Shown here piece by piece: positions 5,464 through 8,053 of a stretch of 8,053 nt of DNA. This stretch comes from Phycisphaerales bacterium UBA7812 (GTDB taxonomy: Bacteria > Planctomycetota > Phycisphaerae > Phycisphaerales > UBA1924). Numbering within the stretch: the stretch's first letter is position 1; each line of letters begins with the position of its first letter. The position numbers and the translations under genes are program-made. Location: NCBI GenBank assembly GCA_002480345.1, contig DLBY01000031.1, positions 1,251-9,303 on the forward strand. The letters are read 5' to 3'. The notes below the pieces were generated by a model. The model had not been told where the DNA came from, ran no database searches, and saw only the letters and a list, made by a program, of their open reading frames with translations.

Positions 5464-6631
5464 GTTTCTGTCGGGTGTCGGAGCGCTCTCACTCGGGGTG
5501 CTCGCTGTCGGGTCGTTTCCTGCGAGCGCACAGGATCAGGAGGCCGGGGTAGAGAAGCTGCGCATTCTTTTCCTGGGTGGCACGGGCTTCCTGGGTCCGC
5601 ACACCATCGAACGCCTCACCGAGCACGGGCACGAGGTGACGCTCTTCAACAGGGGCAATCGAGCGGAGTTGTTCCCCGATCTGGAGTTGATCGTGGGGAA
5701 CCGGATCACGGACATCGAGCCGGGGCTGGCGCCGCTCGAGGAGGCGGTCAAGGCGGGGCGCCGCTGGGACGCGGTGGTCGACACCGCGAGCGTGCACACT
5801 TGGACAGCGAACAGTGCGCAGGTGCTCAAGGACGCGGCGGATCACTACATCTACATCTCGAGTCTGTCCGCGTACGCGTCAACCGCGGGGGACGGTCGGA
5901 GCGAGGGGGACGCGCTCGCGACGATGCCCGACGAGGTCGCGGACTCGATCGATCGGCTTCCCTACGACATGCAGTATTACGGCGCAGTGAAGGCACGCAG
6001 CGAAGCCGCGGCTGAGGAGGCGTTCCCCGGGAAGACGACGGTGATCCGCCCCGGCTTGATCGTGGGTCCGCGAGACTACACGCACCGGTTTACCTACTGG
6101 CCCGCGCGGATCGCGGAGGGGGGCGAGGTGCTCGCGCCGGGAGCGCCGGACGACCCGGTGATGTTCATCGATGTCCGCGACCTCGCGGCGTTCGTCGTGA
6201 AGGTGATCGAGGACGACGCGTACGGGGTGTTCAACGCGAACGGGCCGATCAGCAACGACATGACGATCGGGAAGCTGCTCGAATCGTGCAAGGCCGAGAC
6301 GGGCTCGGACGCGTCGTTCACTTGGGTCGACGCGGAATTCCTCGCGCAGCAGGGGATCGGGCCCTGGCAGCAGATGCCGGTCTGGATCCCGCCTGTGGGC
6401 GAGATGGAGGGGTTTCACAAGACCAGCGTCGCGCGGGCCGCGGAGGCGGGGCTGACGATCCGGCCCGTGTCGGAGACGATCCGCGACACGCTCGATTGGT
6501 TCGAGGGCTGGAAGACTCGTTTCAGCGAGCAGACCGGTGAGTCGTTCGCGTTCGGGGGTCGGCGTCCGGGCGTGAGCCGTGAGCAAGAGGCCGAGGTGCT
6601 CAAGGCCTGGCACGACCGAGAGGACGGCTGA
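5444..6631 (+). CDS. Tat-exported NAD-dependent epimerase/dehydratase-family protein
   Basis: A 395-residue extended short-chain dehydrogenase/reductase-like protein. Residues 1-29 form a twin-arginine signal: SRREFL (4-9), a hydrophobic stretch (10-25), and a likely cleavage after ASA (27-29). The mature part opens with a Rossmann strand, LRILFLGGTGFLG (39-51), holding the GxxGxxG dinucleotide-binding site. ISSLSAY (138-144) supplies the usual Ser, and Y179-x3-K183 is the catalytic pair. RPGLIVGPRDYTHRF (202-216) and FIDVRDLAAFV (241-251) are typical of the family. Folded, cofactor-loaded enzymes are the normal Tat cargo, so it probably acts in the periplasm or paryphoplasm, perhaps on sugar nucleotides or sugars; the substrate is unknown. 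It overlaps the transporter gene by 20 nt, suggesting translational coupling. It converges on the dockerin gene, with stop codons 12 nt apart. Confidence 0.88.
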   Translation: MKPSRREFLSGVGALSLGVLAVGSFPASAQDQEAGVEKLRILFLGGTGFLGPHTIERLTEHGHEVTLFNRGNRAELFPDLELIVGNRITDIEPGLAPLEEAVKAGRRWDAVVDTASVHTWTANSAQVLKDAADHYIYISSLSAYASTAGDGRSEGDALATMPDEVADSIDRLPYDMQYYGAVKARSEAAAEEAFPGKTTVIRPGLIVGPRDYTHRFTYWPARIAEGGEVLAPGAPDDPVMFIDVRDLAAFVVKVIEDDAYGVFNANGPISNDMTIGKLLESCKAETGSDASFTWVDAEFLAQQGIGPWQQMPVWIPPVGEMEGFHKTSVARAAEAGLTIRPVSETIRDTLDWFEGWKTRFSEQTGESFAFGGRRPGVSREQEAEVLKAWHDREDG

Positions 6632-6643
6632 CCGCGTACGGGA

Positions 6644-7534
6644 TCAGGGGCAGCCCGCGTTGAACGACGCGATGAAGGCCTGGATGTCCGCCAGATCAAA
6701 GATCCCCTGCGGGGGCGTGATGTCCGCGATCGGGTCGCCCGCGATGAAGCCGTCGACGAAGGCCTGGAGGTCATCGAGATCGAGCACGCCGAACGGTTCG
6801 ACGAGATCGGCATCGGTGCATCCGCCCCCGGCGGAGAAGACGACCGTCAGCCGCGGGTGGAACTCCGCGTTCGGGCTGTCCTTGCTCTCGAATCGTTTGG
6901 CGCTCCGGCTCGATCCGCCCTCGCGACCGCGGATCAGCCAGCCGAAGTTATCGAGCGTGCCGTCCACGAAGGACTGGACATCCGCGGCGAGCGCGGGATC
7001 GGAGAAGGTGAAGAACTGGAACTCGCCGCCGATGTCGGTTGATGCGGACGGGGTGGGGTCAAAGTCGCCCCCCGCGTTGTCCCACGCGGGGGAACCGGCG
7101 CCGAAGGGGGGGATGAAGAAGCGGTAGAGCCAGGTCGCGTCGTCCTCCGCGGCGGGCGCTCCCGCGCCCCCGTTCCCGGTCGGGACGGAAGCGCCCTCGC
7201 CCCAATCCGCGAGAACGCGGTGCAGCGTCGCGGGCTCGTTGCCCGCGAGGGTCCGGTTGCAGTACACAGCAAGCGAAGCCGACTCGATCGTGGCGCCGTC
7301 GGGGATCGCGGAAAGATCGAAGCGGAGCAGCGCGCGGTAGATCAGGTTCGAGTTGTTCTTCCCGATGAAGAACGCGTCGCCGGATCCGTTGGCGGTGTCG
7401 CCGAACAGGTTTTCGTAGAGCGTCGCATCCGCGGTCGGGGTCAGCGTCACCTCGCCGGCAAAAGAAGCGGGGACGGCAAGCAGAGACGCGGCGACGATCG
7501 CGGCGCCACAGAGGCGGTGGAATGTATGGGGCAT
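6644..7534 (-). CDS. Secreted DNRLRE-domain protein with C-terminal GC-type dockerin
   Basis: A 296-residue extracellular protein. Residues 1-26 are a Sec signal peptide with likely cleavage after ASFA. Residues 27-234 match the DNRLRE pattern, a beta-sandwich found in cell-surface and carbohydrate-binding proteins: DATLYENLFGD (36-46), LLRFDLSAIPDGATIESASL (69-88), and near the end FGWLIRG (197-203) and HPRLTVVF (226-233). Residues 239-296 hold two dockerin-like half-repeats, each with a D-rich loop then a helix (VLDLDDLQAFVDGF, IFDLADIQAFIASF), bracketed by Cys239 and Cys295 and ending GCP. Dockerins bind calcium and usually cohesins; the GC type in Phycisphaerales is thought to be an anchoring or sorting tail. 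No catalytic residues are recognised. The start is supported by GGGAG (minus strand, 7545-7541), 6 nt upstream. Confidence 0.88.
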   Translation of the reverse strand: MPHTFHRLCGAAIVAASLLAVPASFAGEVTLTPTADATLYENLFGDTANGSGDAFFIGKNNSNLIYRALLRFDLSAIPDGATIESASLAVYCNRTLAGNEPATLHRVLADWGEGASVPTGNGGAGAPAAEDDATWLYRFFIPPFGAGSPAWDNAGGDFDPTPSASTDIGGEFQFFTFSDPALAADVQSFVDGTLDNFGWLIRGREGGSSRSAKRFESKDSPNAEFHPRLTVVFSAGGGCTDADLVEPFGVLDLDDLQAFVDGFIAGDPIADITPPQGIFDLADIQAFIASFNAGCP

Positions 7535-7545
7535 CTCGTTCTCCC

Positions 7546-7562
7546 GGGGCGGCTATCGCCCC
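7546..7562 (-). promoter_or_regulatory. Hairpin in the 5' leader of the dockerin-protein gene
   Basis: A perfect 6-bp inverted repeat, GGGGCG and CGCCCC with a 5-nt loop, directly abuts the Shine-Dalgarno GGGAG at 7545-7541. Folding could affect ribosome access or mRNA stability; this is inferred, and the stem is short enough to arise by chance in GC-rich DNA. Confidence 0.3.
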
Positions 7563-7670
7563 TCTCTATGTATCGTCCTCGATTTTGGCGAATGATCAAG
7601 GGGCGAGCGCAGGGAATTCCGGAACGAGGTCCCATCACGCGTTCGAGGAGGCGTCGCTCGTTGGGCGTCC

Positions 7671-7676
7671 AATAAT
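7671..7676 (+). promoter_or_regulatory. Candidate -10 box for the FAH-family gene (near-leaderless start)
   Basis: AATAAT, a 5/6 match to TATAAT, stands out in GC-rich DNA and ends 5 nt before the ATG at 7682. Transcription would begin at or within a base of the start codon, in keeping with the absence of a ribosome binding site. No -35 box is seen. Confidence 0.35.
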
Positions 7677-7681
7677 CGGGC

Positions 7682-8053
7682 ATGAAGATCATCCGCATCG
7701 CCCACGGGGCCGCAATCGAGATGCCCACCGGCACGGCTCTCCCCATCCGCCACATCATCGGGATCGGCCGGAACTACGCCGCCCACGCCGCCGAGCGTGG
7801 GGCGGATGTCCCCGACCGGCCCATGGTCTTCACAAAGAACCCGGCGAGCGTCTGCGTCGATGGTGACGACATCGTCATCCCCGCGTGCTGCACCGACCCC
7901 GCGACGGGGGGCGGGGGTGAGGGGCGATCGGCGGGGCAGGTCGATTTCGAGGCCGAGCTGGGGGTGGTGATCGGGGAGGCGGTCAAGGACATCGCCGAGG
8001 ACGACGCGTTGGACGCGGTGCTCGGGTACTGCTGCGCGAACGATGTGAGCGCA
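7682..8053 (+). CDS. Fumarylacetoacetate hydrolase-family protein, 3' end outside window
   Basis: The first 124 residues of a FAH-fold enzyme; the frame is open to the right edge. The family cleaves or isomerises C-C bonds in beta-keto acids (acylpyruvases, fumarylpyruvate hydrolase, HHED isomerase) using Mg or Mn in the cytoplasm. Seen are IIGIGRNYAAHAAE (25-38), RPMVFTKNPAS (46-56), DFEAELGVVIG (88-98, metal ligands E90 and E92) and GYCCANDVSA (115-124, ligand D121). This order is typical of the short YcgM-like proteins, usually 200-220 residues. The start is secure because a TAA (7673-7675) lies in frame just upstream. No ribosome binding site is present. A Gly-rich stretch (75-84, TGGGGEGRSA) between the IVIP strand and the metal motif looks like an insertion relative to YcgM and is encoded by a run of G tracts. 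Substrate unknown. Confidence 0.88.
   Translation, partial: MKIIRIAHGAAIEMPTGTALPIRHIIGIGRNYAAHAAERGADVPDRPMVFTKNPASVCVDGDDIVIPACCTDPATGGGGEGRSAGQVDFEAELGVVIGEAVKDIAEDDALDAVLGYCCANDVSA
7906..7936 (+). other. G-quadruplex-like run of G tracts inside the FAH-family gene
   Basis: Four G tracts, of 6, 5, 4 and 4 bases (7906-7911, 7913-7917, 7921-7924, 7933-7936), are separated by loops of 1, 3 and 8 nt on the coding strand. Three tracts are tightly packed; the last loop is slightly long for a canonical quadruplex. The run encodes the Gly-rich insert. Confidence 0.4.

Noticed and set aside
6632..6643. Terminator between the convergent epimerase and dockerin genes
   Set aside because: Only 12 nt separate the stop codons, with no stem and T-run there or immediately around; termination must lie within coding sequence or depend on Rho.
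7571..7599. Promoter for the dockerin gene with TTGATC as -35 on the minus strand
   Set aside because: No hexamer at 16-19 nt spacing matches a -10 box at more than three positions.
1..8053. CRISPR arrays, insertion sequences, tRNA, rRNA, toxin-antitoxin or defence genes
   Set aside because: No regularly spaced repeats, transposase motifs, terminal inverted repeats or RNA-gene signatures were seen on either strand.

Overview
The window reads as ordinary chromosome from a GC-rich, probably free-living bacterium of the Planctomycetota, most likely class Phycisphaerae. The best clue is a secreted protein ending in a paired dockerin-like module that closes on Gly-Cys-Pro (the 'GC-type dockerin' known mainly from Phycisphaerales). 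Strong use of G/C-ending codons, a Tat-exported NAD-dependent epimerase-like protein and a membrane-anchored PpiD/SurA-like protein fit that placement. The placement is inference from protein families; no rRNA is present.

Layout: (1) 1-1000, minus strand: 5' part of an agmatinase-family ureohydrolase that runs off the left edge. (2) 1001-1230: divergent intergenic region with a candidate rpsD promoter and a structured leader. (3) 1231-1833, plus: rpsD (ribosomal protein S4), closed by a strong intrinsic terminator at 1874-1905. (4) 2007-3974, plus: membrane-anchored PpiD/SurA-like protein. (5) 4087-5463, plus: Npt/TLC-type (MFS-like) nucleotide transporter homologue, whose stop lies 20 nt inside (6) 5444-6631, plus: Tat-exported NAD-dependent epimerase/dehydratase-like protein. 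(7) 6644-7534, minus: secreted DNRLRE + GC-dockerin protein, convergent with (6) and 12 nt from it. (8) 7682-8053, plus: 5' part of a fumarylacetoacetate-hydrolase-family enzyme that runs off the right edge.

The genes do not form one pathway. The only tight pairing is transporter plus epimerase, which overlap and are probably translationally coupled. rpsD stands alone as its own transcription unit instead of sitting in the alpha operon.

I found no mobile element, CRISPR array, tRNA, rRNA or phage gene, and no clear undescribed multi-gene system. The points most worth checking are a possible autoregulatory rpsD leader with an anti-Shine-Dalgarno element, a transporter C-terminal tail whose codon use looks like former intergenic DNA, the absence of a recognisable parvulin core in the PpiD-like protein, two genes with no ribosome binding site and a -10-like box almost at the start codon, a perfect 24-bp palindrome inside the ureohydrolase gene, and a G-quadruplex-like insert in the FAH-family gene.
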